Shown piece after piece: positions 47,449 through 55,218 of a stretch of DNA of 64,000 nucleotides. A program made the translations under genes and the position numbers. This stretch comes from Filimonas lacunae (lineage in GTDB: Bacteria; Bacteroidota; Bacteroidia; Chitinophagales; Chitinophagaceae): assembly GCF_002355595.1 (NCBI RefSeq), contig NZ_AP017422.1:3844001-3908000 (forward strand), in the 5' to 3' direction. Below the pieces are notes generated by a model. It made no database searches, had not been told where the DNA came from, and worked only from the letters and a program-made list of their open reading frames with translations. The first letter of the stretch is position 1. Each line of letters begins with the position of its first letter.

Positions 47449-47798
47449 TGATGCCTGATGTTGCACTTATGAATATTATTCCCGATTTTACACAGAAAAA
47501 CCGGGAATGTTCATGATTTTTAAGGAAGCGGAATACCAGGCATAGCCGATATCCTAAACTGCACATTTTTAATATACAGCATATGAGAAAATTAAACACT
47601 AACCTTGAAAAAGGGTATAGCTTCCACGTAGCTATACGTCTCGTTTATTACTTGAAATATCCTCCACCGGACTTAAAGTAATTCATTTTATCGTATCGAA
47701 AGTCCTGCAAGGATCAGTTGCTATTAGTTGCCACCGGCCACTTTTTGCACTATCCCAGGCCATGTAATGCACATTCAGAAAACTAAAACATATATCCA
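47449..47798. other. Gene-less stretch with two short dyads
   Basis: About 350 bp between the TPR regulator and the AraC gene. It holds a weak hairpin, TTCCCG/CGGGAA at 47479-47507 just after the regulator, and the 8-bp inverted repeat GTATAGCT/AGCTATAC at 47615-47637 with a 7-nt loop. No credible gene seen. The second dyad may belong to the AraC promoter. Confidence 0.4.
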
Positions 47799-48722
47799 AT
47801 GCATTTGATGCCATTGAACATACTCCTCAATGCCACCACTATTGCACGCCATATCCCCAACTTATACATGCGGTATAAGATCATGGACACCGTTCCATTA
47901 TACACCTCTTTTAAAGAAGGCAGTATTTTATCGCAAAGAATAAACGGGCTTCAATTTTGCGTTACTATCCATTACCTGTTCCTGGTTTCGGGTATGTATC
48001 TGCGTATGATAAACCGGCTGCCTTACACCTCTTTTCACTGTATGCTTCAGGGCCAAATGACCCTGTTTCCCGACACCAGGCAACAATGCCTGTTGCAAAC
48101 CGGCGAATACATTACACAAGAGGTACACCTGGCTCCTGACATGCAAACCTTTTGCCCCCAGGGCACCCATGTGTATTGCAGCATTCAGCCATTAATTACC
48201 AACAACCCTCCATTAGATAAGCCTGTTGTAATGCCCGATGCAGCCTATAAAAAGTTGCTGGCCATTATACAACAACCACAATCACCGGGCAGCCTGAAAG
48301 AATCGCTGGCACAGGTAATAAAGCAATTGCAAACACCCGCTACACCTGCTACAGAAATCACTGCCGAAGCAATACACCCGCAATTCACTACTATTTATAA
48401 GGTAAAAGAGTTTTTACAGAATAACTATTCCGACAACATATCCATTAAACAATTATCTCAACAGTTTACCACCAACGAGTATCGTTTAAAAAAGGATTTC
48501 AAAACGGCATTCGGAACATCTATACATAATTTCGTTATTCACCAACGCATTCATAATGCTAAAAAGCTATTGATGAAAAGTAATTTATCGGTAGAGGAAA
48601 TAGCCACTGCCACAGGGTTTTACGATCACGCGCATTTTTCTAAAAAATTTAAATCCAGTACCGGCTACTCTCCTTCCTCTTTCCAGGAACAGGTAAAAGA
48701 CGGGATGCCGGATTGTTTTTGA
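47799..48722 (+). CDS. AraC-family transcriptional regulator
   Basis: A protein of up to 307 residues. The C-terminal ~100 residues are a typical AraC double HTH: VKEFLQNNYSDNISIKQLSQQFTTNEYRLKKDFKTAFGTSIHNFVIHQRIHNAKKLL, then SNLSVEEIATATGFYDHAHFSKKFKSSTGYSPSSF. The N-terminal part (about 40-170) is a ligand-binding or dimerisation region without a recognised subfamily. The start is uncertain: ATG 47799 is listed, but later ATGs (47808, 47883) are possible. It stands alone, followed by a strong terminator, so its targets may be elsewhere. Confidence 0.78.
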   Translation: MHLMPLNILLNATTIARHIPNLYMRYKIMDTVPLYTSFKEGSILSQRINGLQFCVTIHYLFLVSGMYLRMINRLPYTSFHCMLQGQMTLFPDTRQQCLLQTGEYITQEVHLAPDMQTFCPQGTHVYCSIQPLITNNPPLDKPVVMPDAAYKKLLAIIQQPQSPGSLKESLAQVIKQLQTPATPATEITAEAIHPQFTTIYKVKEFLQNNYSDNISIKQLSQQFTTNEYRLKKDFKTAFGTSIHNFVIHQRIHNAKKLLMKSNLSVEEIATATGFYDHAHFSKKFKSSTGYSPSSFQEQVKDGMPDCF

Positions 48723-48794
48723 CAGACCTCAACGGTTGTCTGAACATTGCCACTGTGAAACAAACAACATCATCTCATGTTTATTTTTATATAC

Positions 48795-48826
48795 CGGCCC
48801 TATTTCTATAGGGCCGTCTTTTTTTC
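48795..48826 (+). terminator. Rho-independent terminator after the AraC gene
   Basis: A 9-bp GC-rich stem, CGGCCCTAT at 48795-48803 and ATAGGGCCG at 48808-48816, with a 4-nt loop and a T-rich run (TCTTTTTTTTC). It lies 72 bp beyond the AraC stop. The remaining part of the 48723-49087 gap holds no other gene. Confidence 0.92.
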
Positions 48827-49087
48827 AAAACTAATTGAACTACAATACATTAAACAAGCAATCAACCTCTCGCAAATACACTGTTTAAAAACAGGCAGGA
48901 AGGGCAATTAATTTTAAGTCACCCATAAGTATCTAATCAGTTTCTTTGCAAAGTGAACAGCATCTGATAAACAGATTTTTACCTGCATATAAAAGTTAAC
49001 CGACCCGTCAATGATCCCACTCCCACTACAACACAAGGAATAGTATCCGACAACCCTCTCCAACTGCTTGCTTCCCCCAAAAAGCAG

Positions 49088-51451
49088 TTGCGTAATCCAT
49101 TTCAACCCTTATCGGCCCAGGCGGTATTCAATCCGCTAAAACCCCTAAAAAAGATAACACCTTCAGGCCCTATTGTTAAACAACCCGCCAGAAAGAAAGC
49201 TACCAAACGAAAACGACGTAACTCCAATGATAACACTACAACGAAAAAACAAAAAAACAACAAAATTAACCTGAGGGTGGGCTTAACCCTGAATGAACCT
49301 ATTGAAGATGAAAAAATAGAGTATGTTTTCAAGCAACACGAAAAGGTAAGCGCATTTGAAGAAGAATTCGCCCACAATGGACAACACTATAATAACATTG
49401 CTGTTGAAAATACACCTTTTACAGCCACAACTATTCCAGATGTTATCTATTCAGAGCTGTCACCTATGCAACAAGATCAGCTAAGCAATATTCAGAACGC
49501 AAACGAAGCCAGGGAACTTTTAAAGTTGTACCAGGATAATCAAGACAAATTTGGATATATAGCAGTATTAATAGCAGCTAAAGATTTACTGAAGGGTGAT
49601 GATAAAAAGCTGGGTGAAAAATATGAAGTACTTTTCAATGGCAGCAACGCACCTGTAGAAGAAATAGAAATGGGCAATAATGATGAAGTCATACCAGAGG
49701 ATAAAAAAGATGTAAAAGCACAGGACGAGGAAGAAGAAGATTCACCCAAAATTACACTGGTAAAAAGCTATGTAGAAAAAATCGGGAAACTGCTTACTGA
49801 CAAAAAGAAGCTGGATGATTATGGGAATGAAGAAGAAATATTGAATCGGGATCAGGAAACCTTTACTAAACTATTAAGCGATAGTGAAAAGCAGGATTCT
49901 ATTGTAGCACTTTCTGACTACGCCAATACCCTTTATAGTAAATATGCAAAAACAACCGAAGAGCCCTGGAATCTGACGCCTAACAAAAAAAAGATCAAAA
50001 AATCGGACCTCGCAAACCGCATTGACTCTTTACAGGGAGCGCAAGACGCATTAGTCCTTCTTCCCCAATATGTAAACGACAATAAATTTTTATACCGTTG
50101 GGTAGAAGGCATTCAACCATACGAAAACGGTGACGCCATTACACCCGCTGCTTTATGGTCTGCCTCTACCGGCAGCCTTGCCACTATGGCATTTGGCGGA
50201 AATGACATGGCAGACAAAACTGTTTTCATTATAGACAAACAGCAATCTGCCAAATTTATACAGCTGGTTAGCGGCACTAAAAACTGGTATCAGCGGGAAG
50301 CTTTATTTCCTACCAATGTACAATTTGTGGTGCGGGAAAAGAAAACATTGGTTGATGACGGTGTAAAAACTGCTTGTTATATACTTCACGAACTAAATAA
50401 ACCCATCAGGCAAATAACAAAAGAGATAGATGAGATAGGGCTTCATGGTAATAATGATTACTATCCCATTTCGCAGGAAACACTCACCAACACACTTGTA
50501 GATGAGAAACATCGCCATTTATTTGAAATGGGCTATAAACCTAACAAACAGGAACTGAAAAAGGCAGGCGTAGAAATAAGCGGCAACAACATTCCGGAAA
50601 GTGCTGATACAGTATACGGTGAAGAAACACATGCTAACTGGGCTAAGATGATGACACTTAAACCTGAAAGGCGTAAGCTATTAACAGAAGATACTGTATT
50701 AAGTCTGTATAAAGGCTTAATGAATATTAACGACCAGGTAGAATACCGTTCGGAAGAAAGAGGATGGGGCCAGGATCTCAAAGATCCTTCTGCTGAAGAA
50801 TTGCAAAACTTACGTGGTCATAACCTGTTGGCTTATCCAACACTTCCTATGACAGAAAGAGATAATTATGTGAAATGGCTGAACACTTTACCAAAGGCAG
50901 TTACATGTGGCTCTATACAATCAGGTAAGAACATCCGGGTTAATCTGTATATTAAGGAAATAAACGAACTGCCTTTAACAGATGAAAGTAATGACCCAAT
51001 AGAAAGTTTTCCTATAGAACAAGGCATGATGCAGGATTATTTGAAAAGTGATATCGCCAATGCCCCGGTACAACAAACATTTAGTGTTACACATGGTGTG
51101 CCCGCACAGGATAGTGTAAGAAAAGATATGATTAAATTTTTGAACACAGCCAGCACAGGACTGGAGCAGGCTGTATACCTGCTGATTCAGCATATCATAC
51201 CCGCCGAAGTATACCAGGAAAGGGTGCAAAGGTATGCTACGGGTTTACAGCAGGACATAGTAGCTATACATCCATTTGATGATGGCAATGGCCGCCTGAG
51301 CCGCTTATTAATGTATAAAGTATTACAGACATACAGCCTGCCTACTGACAATACATTATCTGATGAGCAACTACCTGTAATAAAAGACACAGGCAAAGAC
51401 CTACTCAGCACCAAAGAACAATGGTATAAAAACGTATATAATAAAATCTAG
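49088..51451 (+). CDS. ADP-ribosyltransferase-like plus Fic-domain protein, candidate polymorphic effector
   Basis: A protein of about 787 residues. The N-terminus (~1-60) is very basic, with KQPARKKATKRKRR at about 31-44, a bipartite-NLS-like stretch; a long helical, acidic region follows. An ART-like core runs at about 335-415: FLYRWVEG (R337), ALWSAST (S358, S360), a hydrophobic strand, then YQREALFPTNVQFVV with Q402-R403-E404, the Q-x-E version of the R-S-E catalytic triad. The C-terminus is a Fic domain with every residue of the motif: HPFDDGNGRLSR at 728-739. Fic enzymes usually transfer AMP to target proteins; ART domains transfer ADP-ribose. There is no signal peptide and no type IX tail. 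The only usual start in frame is TTG 49088, after an upstream stop at 48968; no ATG or GTG is available. There is no adjacent immunity gene; the next gene is convergent with a 4-bp overlap. ART assignment is motif-based; Fic is firm. Confidence 0.78.
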   Translation: MRNPFQPLSAQAVFNPLKPLKKITPSGPIVKQPARKKATKRKRRNSNDNTTTKKQKNNKINLRVGLTLNEPIEDEKIEYVFKQHEKVSAFEEEFAHNGQHYNNIAVENTPFTATTIPDVIYSELSPMQQDQLSNIQNANEARELLKLYQDNQDKFGYIAVLIAAKDLLKGDDKKLGEKYEVLFNGSNAPVEEIEMGNNDEVIPEDKKDVKAQDEEEEDSPKITLVKSYVEKIGKLLTDKKKLDDYGNEEEILNRDQETFTKLLSDSEKQDSIVALSDYANTLYSKYAKTTEEPWNLTPNKKKIKKSDLANRIDSLQGAQDALVLLPQYVNDNKFLYRWVEGIQPYENGDAITPAALWSASTGSLATMAFGGNDMADKTVFIIDKQQSAKFIQLVSGTKNWYQREALFPTNVQFVVREKKTLVDDGVKTACYILHELNKPIRQITKEIDEIGLHGNNDYYPISQETLTNTLVDEKHRHLFEMGYKPNKQELKKAGVEISGNNIPESADTVYGEETHANWAKMMTLKPERRKLLTEDTVLSLYKGLMNINDQVEYRSEERGWGQDLKDPSAEELQNLRGHNLLAYPTLPMTERDNYVKWLNTLPKAVTCGSIQSGKNIRVNLYIKEINELPLTDESNDPIESFPIEQGMMQDYLKSDIANAPVQQTFSVTHGVPAQDSVRKDMIKFLNTASTGLEQAVYLLIQHIIPAEVYQERVQRYATGLQQDIVAIHPFDDGNGRLSRLLMYKVLQTYSLPTDNTLSDEQLPVIKDTGKDLLSTKEQWYKNVYNKI

Positions 51452-51966
51452 CGTGGCAACGATTGTAGCTGTATATCGCCCAGCTCTTTGGCAGGCGAAC
51501 TGCCGCTTTCCAATACAGAAGGCGTCGTGGCAGAATCTTTAGACACACCCGGCAACTGGCCACTGATTTTACCACTAAAACTAATATTCCGTTCCCAGCG
51601 GCGATAGCCTTCTGCACTAATTACCAGCACAAACGTGTGAAAAGTTCGCAAGGTGGTAAAGCTGAACTTACCATTCTTTTTAGTAGTGATCTCTTTATAA
51701 TAAGGCGCAACTGGCGTCATATCCCTTTGCCCATCGGGGTTGGGATCATTGTCACGCTGCTGCAGTATAATAGATACGCCCTTTAAAGGATTTCCGGCAC
51801 TATCCACTACCCGGCCTTCAATACTGCCCGACGAGTAATAAGGCCTTAAATAGCCGCCATGCTTGCCCCGTCCAAAACCGCCACCGCCCATGCCGTCCTG
51901 CGCCAATGCCCCCAATGGCAGCATCAATAATAACACAATGGCAACCTTTGCCTGTTTACCGGTCAT
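51448..51966 (-). CDS. Exported protein with carboxypeptidase-regulatory-like domain
   Basis: A 172-residue protein. ATG 51966 (MTGKQAKVAIVLLLMLPLGALAQ) gives a neat signal peptide; ATG 51984 is an alternative, and the frame stays open further upstream without a signal. After a Gly-rich patch (GMGGGGFGRGKHGG), residues ~45-130 read SIEGRVVDSAGNPLKGVSIILQQRD ... KNGKFSFTTLRTFHTFVLVISAEGY, the CarboxypepD_reg beta-sandwich often found at the start of outer-membrane proteins. It probably lies in the periplasm or on the surface; partners are unknown. Its stop overlaps the Fic-gene stop by four bases on the opposite strand. Confidence 0.68.
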   Translation of the reverse strand: MTGKQAKVAIVLLLMLPLGALAQDGMGGGGFGRGKHGGYLRPYYSSGSIEGRVVDSAGNPLKGVSIILQQRDNDPNPDGQRDMTPVAPYYKEITTKKNGKFSFTTLRTFHTFVLVISAEGYRRWERNISFSGKISGQLPGVSKDSATTPSVLESGSSPAKELGDIQLQSLPR

Positions 51967-52285
51967 TTTTAAAGCTGGTATCATCCCGTAAATATAGAGC
52001 AGGAAATGTGAAGGAGACTTTAAAACCATTAGTAAGATATACAATATAACTTCCATACGGGCCACAACTACCTTCCCAGGTAAACATATGGCCTCGTATG
52101 ATACTTTTATTCATATAAGTGTAATTATTCACAATTGTTAATATTAAAAACCGCTTATAAATAGCTTAATACGATAACAGTATAAAAAAATGGTGTAAGT
52201 TTACATTGTCAAACGCGATAAGCGATTACAAAAAGAAGATTATATCACCTCATTATAAACTAGGTGTTTTTCATAGGTTAGCAAC

Positions 52286-52322
52286 GGCCTGCCTTGTCTA
52301 AGGCTCAGGCCTATTTTTTTTA
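52286..52322 (+). terminator. Strong terminator without an obvious upstream gene
   Basis: A hairpin GGCCTG-CCTT-GTCT-AAGG-CT-CAGGCC (52286-52311), a 10-bp stem with a 2-nt bulge, followed by T-ATTTTTTTT. It works on the plus strand. The nearest plus-strand gene (Fic) ends 834 bp upstream and the intervening gene is on the other strand. The 52066-52365 gap holds no other gene; a small plus-strand RNA ending here is possible. Confidence 0.65.
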
Positions 52323-52365
52323 ATATACCTCTCCTGTTCTTTTTATCACACTCACGGACTGGTCA

Positions 52366-53280
52366 TTACTTCCGCTCAATTATTTTGATCTCCTCCAGCC
52401 ATTTTTCACATAGCTCTGTCCACAACTCTGTAGAACCGGGGTTATTGCGCAAAGCAATAGAATGCCCTCCGGCAGGAAATACATGTATGGAAGAAGATAC
52501 ATTATTTTCTACCAATGCACCGTAATACAGCAGGCTATTGCGCACGCTTACCGCTTTATCGTTAAAGGCATGTACTATAAAGGCAGGCGACGTGTTTTCA
52601 GTTACCTGTAGTTGCATGGAATACTTTTCTATCTGTGCTGCAGTAGGTTTAAGCCCCAGCAAATTGTTTCTGCTGCCCACATTTGCATAAGTTCCCATAT
52701 CTATCACAGGCGATACCAGTATGCTAAAGTTGGGATGAAAAGGCACCTGATCCAGCGAATCGCCAATAGCAGCTACATCTTCGACACTAGTGCTAAGCAT
52801 AGCAGCCAGGTGCCCCCCGGCAGAAGAACCTTGCACACCAACCCTGGCAGTATCTATTTTCCAGCGTGCGGCATTAGCGCGTATCAGTTTAATAGCACGC
52901 TCTGCATCCTGTAAAGGGCCTTTATCACGCTCCACCAGGTCGGCAGAATTAGGCAACCGATAGTTTAAAACAAATGCGCTTACACCCAGAGTATTAAACC
53001 ATTTGGCCAGCTGGGTGCCGCTGATGATATAAGCCAATCGCTCATAACCACCACCGGGACATATGACCACAGCAGCCCTTTTATTCTCCGATTCGGAAGA
53101 AAAAAAAGCATACATGCCTGGCACCCCCACCCGGAACACACGCTCATTGGCAATGCTATCCGTTAGCTTCATATGTTTGGAGTTGGGCATTTTACCGGCA
53201 GGCCACAAAGGGATAAATTCCTGCGCATACCCTTTGACGGCAAGCACTGCTACAAGACAAAAAGAAATCAGTTTTTTCAT
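52366..53280 (-). CDS. Exported alpha/beta esterase (acetylesterase-like)
   Basis: A 304-residue protein with a signal peptide (LISFCLVAVLAVKGYAQ). The fold is that of acetylxylan/pectin-acetyl esterases: AAVVICPGGGYERL (oxyanion), nucleophile GSSAGGHLAAML, an acid in HAFNDKAVSVRNS and the catalytic His in PAGGHSI. It is the last gene of the polysaccharide operon and its start is 3 bp after the stop of the esterase-pectinesterase gene, so it is translationally close. Given its neighbours it probably removes acetyl groups from pectin-like material. The exact ester is inferred from context. Confidence 0.78.
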   Translation of the reverse strand: MKKLISFCLVAVLAVKGYAQEFIPLWPAGKMPNSKHMKLTDSIANERVFRVGVPGMYAFFSSESENKRAAVVICPGGGYERLAYIISGTQLAKWFNTLGVSAFVLNYRLPNSADLVERDKGPLQDAERAIKLIRANAARWKIDTARVGVQGSSAGGHLAAMLSTSVEDVAAIGDSLDQVPFHPNFSILVSPVIDMGTYANVGSRNNLLGLKPTAAQIEKYSMQLQVTENTSPAFIVHAFNDKAVSVRNSLLYYGALVENNVSSSIHVFPAGGHSIALRNNPGSTELWTELCEKWLEEIKIIERK

Positions 53281-53283
53281 CAG

Positions 53284-55215
53284 CTATTTGTTATAAAAAG
53301 AACGCGCAGGTACCCAATCTTTAAAAATATTTTTCTGGTAGTCTATATAGCGGCTCCCCTCTTCTGTCGTAAGCTGTTTGCTCCAGGCTACACGTCCGCC
53401 GGTTGCTGCACCCTCGCCTTTGTTACTGAACTCGGCATAATAAGCAGTTTGTTCATTGGCAGGGTTATCCCAGTTATGCCAGCCTTCTGCACGAATGTGT
53501 TTACCCAGTTCGCAGTTGGCAAACACCACTTTGGCATTAGCCCGCCAGGGACGCCCCAGGTATACTTTATCGGCTGTTGCATCGGCAATGAGTTTACAGT
53601 TTACAAACACATAGCCATATTGCTGACGCTCAGTAGTAGAAGCTGCCGTAACATAAGAATTAGTAAGGCTTTTGATGGTACAATCCACAAACACCACGGT
53701 AGCATTGCCAAAAATGAAATCAGTAGTACCTTCTATCCAGCAACTGATAAAGCATTGCTGGCTACCATCATTGGCGGTGAATAACGTATCCTGGTTACCC
53801 AGCAGCTTACAATCGATCATGGTAAAACGGCTGCCTTCTACATGTAAGGCTACTGCTTGTCCTACCCTGCCAGATGCATTTTCAATTGTTAAACCGGCAA
53901 TATTAATATCATTGCCCATGACACGCACGGTATAGGAAGTGAATGTGCTGAACTTCTCCTTGTTTACCGTGGTATCGGCATGAAGAAACTTACCGGAGTA
54001 ATCTGCATTGGTGATAATGGTGCTGTCTTTACCTGCACCAATAATATCTACATTGGTTACCCAGGATGGAATCTCTATCTTTTCATGATACACGCCTTTT
54101 TTTACAGAGATAACAATATGCAGGGGTGAATAAGCACGCACTGCATTAATAGCTTCCTGTATAGTACGAAAATGGCCGGAGCCATCCTGTGCTACAGTAA
54201 TACGCGTAAGGGGTTGGGGCGTGAACTTAACTGTAAAAGCCTTTTTCAAAAAACCATCAATGTAATTGACCATTGGCCCAAACCAGGGGTTAAACAAGGG
54301 AAAGCTATGTGGCGCATCATCAAACGTACGCACCTCACTATAAACACGATAATTATTTAATGCTTTTATATAATCTTCGCGGCCGGCATGCATCCTGTCT
54401 ACCGAACTGTTGATAAACAAAGTGGGCGGGGTTTCCTTGCTTACATGGGTAAGCGGTGAAGCATCTGCCCATAATTGAGGATTGTCTTTTTTACTATATC
54501 CAAACCAGTAGGTACCGGCGGATGTTCTTTTACTATCATCCCCCTCCCCTGTTTCGGGATGCACAAACGACAGGGTGCCATCTAAATCCACTACTGCATT
54601 TACGCGGGAAGAAACACCCGTGTTTCCACCTGCACCTTCAAAAGTCGCCAGGTTGCCGGTAGTGCCCATAAAAGCAGCCAGCTCGCCACCGGCCGAAAAG
54701 CCCATAGCCACAACGCGTGAAGTATCTACCTGGTATTCCTTTGCATGTAACCTTACCCAACGTATGGCTGCTTTTACATCATACACACCTGCCGGATATA
54801 ATGCTTCGGTTGACAACCGATATTCGGGCGTAAAACATACATAGCCCAGACTGGCCAGCTTTTGCGCCAGCGGATAATGTTGTGTGCGGTTGCCGCTACG
54901 CCACCCACCACCATGTATGATAACAACAGCAGTGCGTGCACTGGCAACCTTTGCAGCTGGATAAAAAACGTCCAGTTTTAGCTTACGCTTTCCCGTAGTG
55001 CTGTATATCACCTCTTTCTTCTCCACTACCGAAGCATCTGTAAAAGATGTCACCAATGTAATATTGGGGTTATCTTTTTTAGAATGCAGGTAAGCGCTGT
55101 AGTTGGTATAAGAGGTATCGGGCTGTGAGGTGATGCCCGCAGTAGATTGAGCAAAAGCAGCAACCGAAGTTGCTGCCAGCAAGAAAATCGTTAAACTGTT
55201 TTGTAAAAAACGCAT
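53284..55215 (-). CDS. Two-domain pectin enzyme: alpha/beta esterase fused to pectin methylesterase (CE8-like)
   Basis: A 643-residue exported protein (signal 1-23). Domain 1 (~60-330) is an alpha/beta esterase with HGGGWRSG and nucleophile S174 in GFSAGGE; the catalytic His may be H303 (DAPHSFP). Domain 2 (~340-640) is a right-handed beta-helix pectinesterase: VAQDGSGHFRTIQEAI, GNQDTLF with D476, EGTTDFIFGNA with D499, and YLGRPW with R555, plus Q453 and Q475. All canonical CE8 catalytic residues are present. It would remove methyl esters, and possibly acetyl groups, from pectin. It lies directly between susD (3 bp) and an esterase gene (3 bp). The fusion suggests joint de-esterification of one substrate. 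Confidence 0.88.
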   Translation of the reverse strand: MRFLQNSLTIFLLAATSVAAFAQSTAGITSQPDTSYTNYSAYLHSKKDNPNITLVTSFTDASVVEKKEVIYSTTGKRKLKLDVFYPAAKVASARTAVVIIHGGGWRSGNRTQHYPLAQKLASLGYVCFTPEYRLSTEALYPAGVYDVKAAIRWVRLHAKEYQVDTSRVVAMGFSAGGELAAFMGTTGNLATFEGAGGNTGVSSRVNAVVDLDGTLSFVHPETGEGDDSKRTSAGTYWFGYSKKDNPQLWADASPLTHVSKETPPTLFINSSVDRMHAGREDYIKALNNYRVYSEVRTFDDAPHSFPLFNPWFGPMVNYIDGFLKKAFTVKFTPQPLTRITVAQDGSGHFRTIQEAINAVRAYSPLHIVISVKKGVYHEKIEIPSWVTNVDIIGAGKDSTIITNADYSGKFLHADTTVNKEKFSTFTSYTVRVMGNDINIAGLTIENASGRVGQAVALHVEGSRFTMIDCKLLGNQDTLFTANDGSQQCFISCWIEGTTDFIFGNATVVFVDCTIKSLTNSYVTAASTTERQQYGYVFVNCKLIADATADKVYLGRPWRANAKVVFANCELGKHIRAEGWHNWDNPANEQTAYYAEFSNKGEGAATGGRVAWSKQLTTEEGSRYIDYQKNIFKDWVPARSFYNK

Positions 55216-55218
55216 ATT

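Noticed and set aside
49011-49043. ATG at 49011 as a start for the ART/Fic protein
   Set aside because: It is in another frame and reaches a stop after 10 codons.
48914-49105. Minus-strand ORF of 63 codons overlapping the 5' end of the ART/Fic gene
   Set aside because: No domain and located over the start region of a stronger gene on the other strand.
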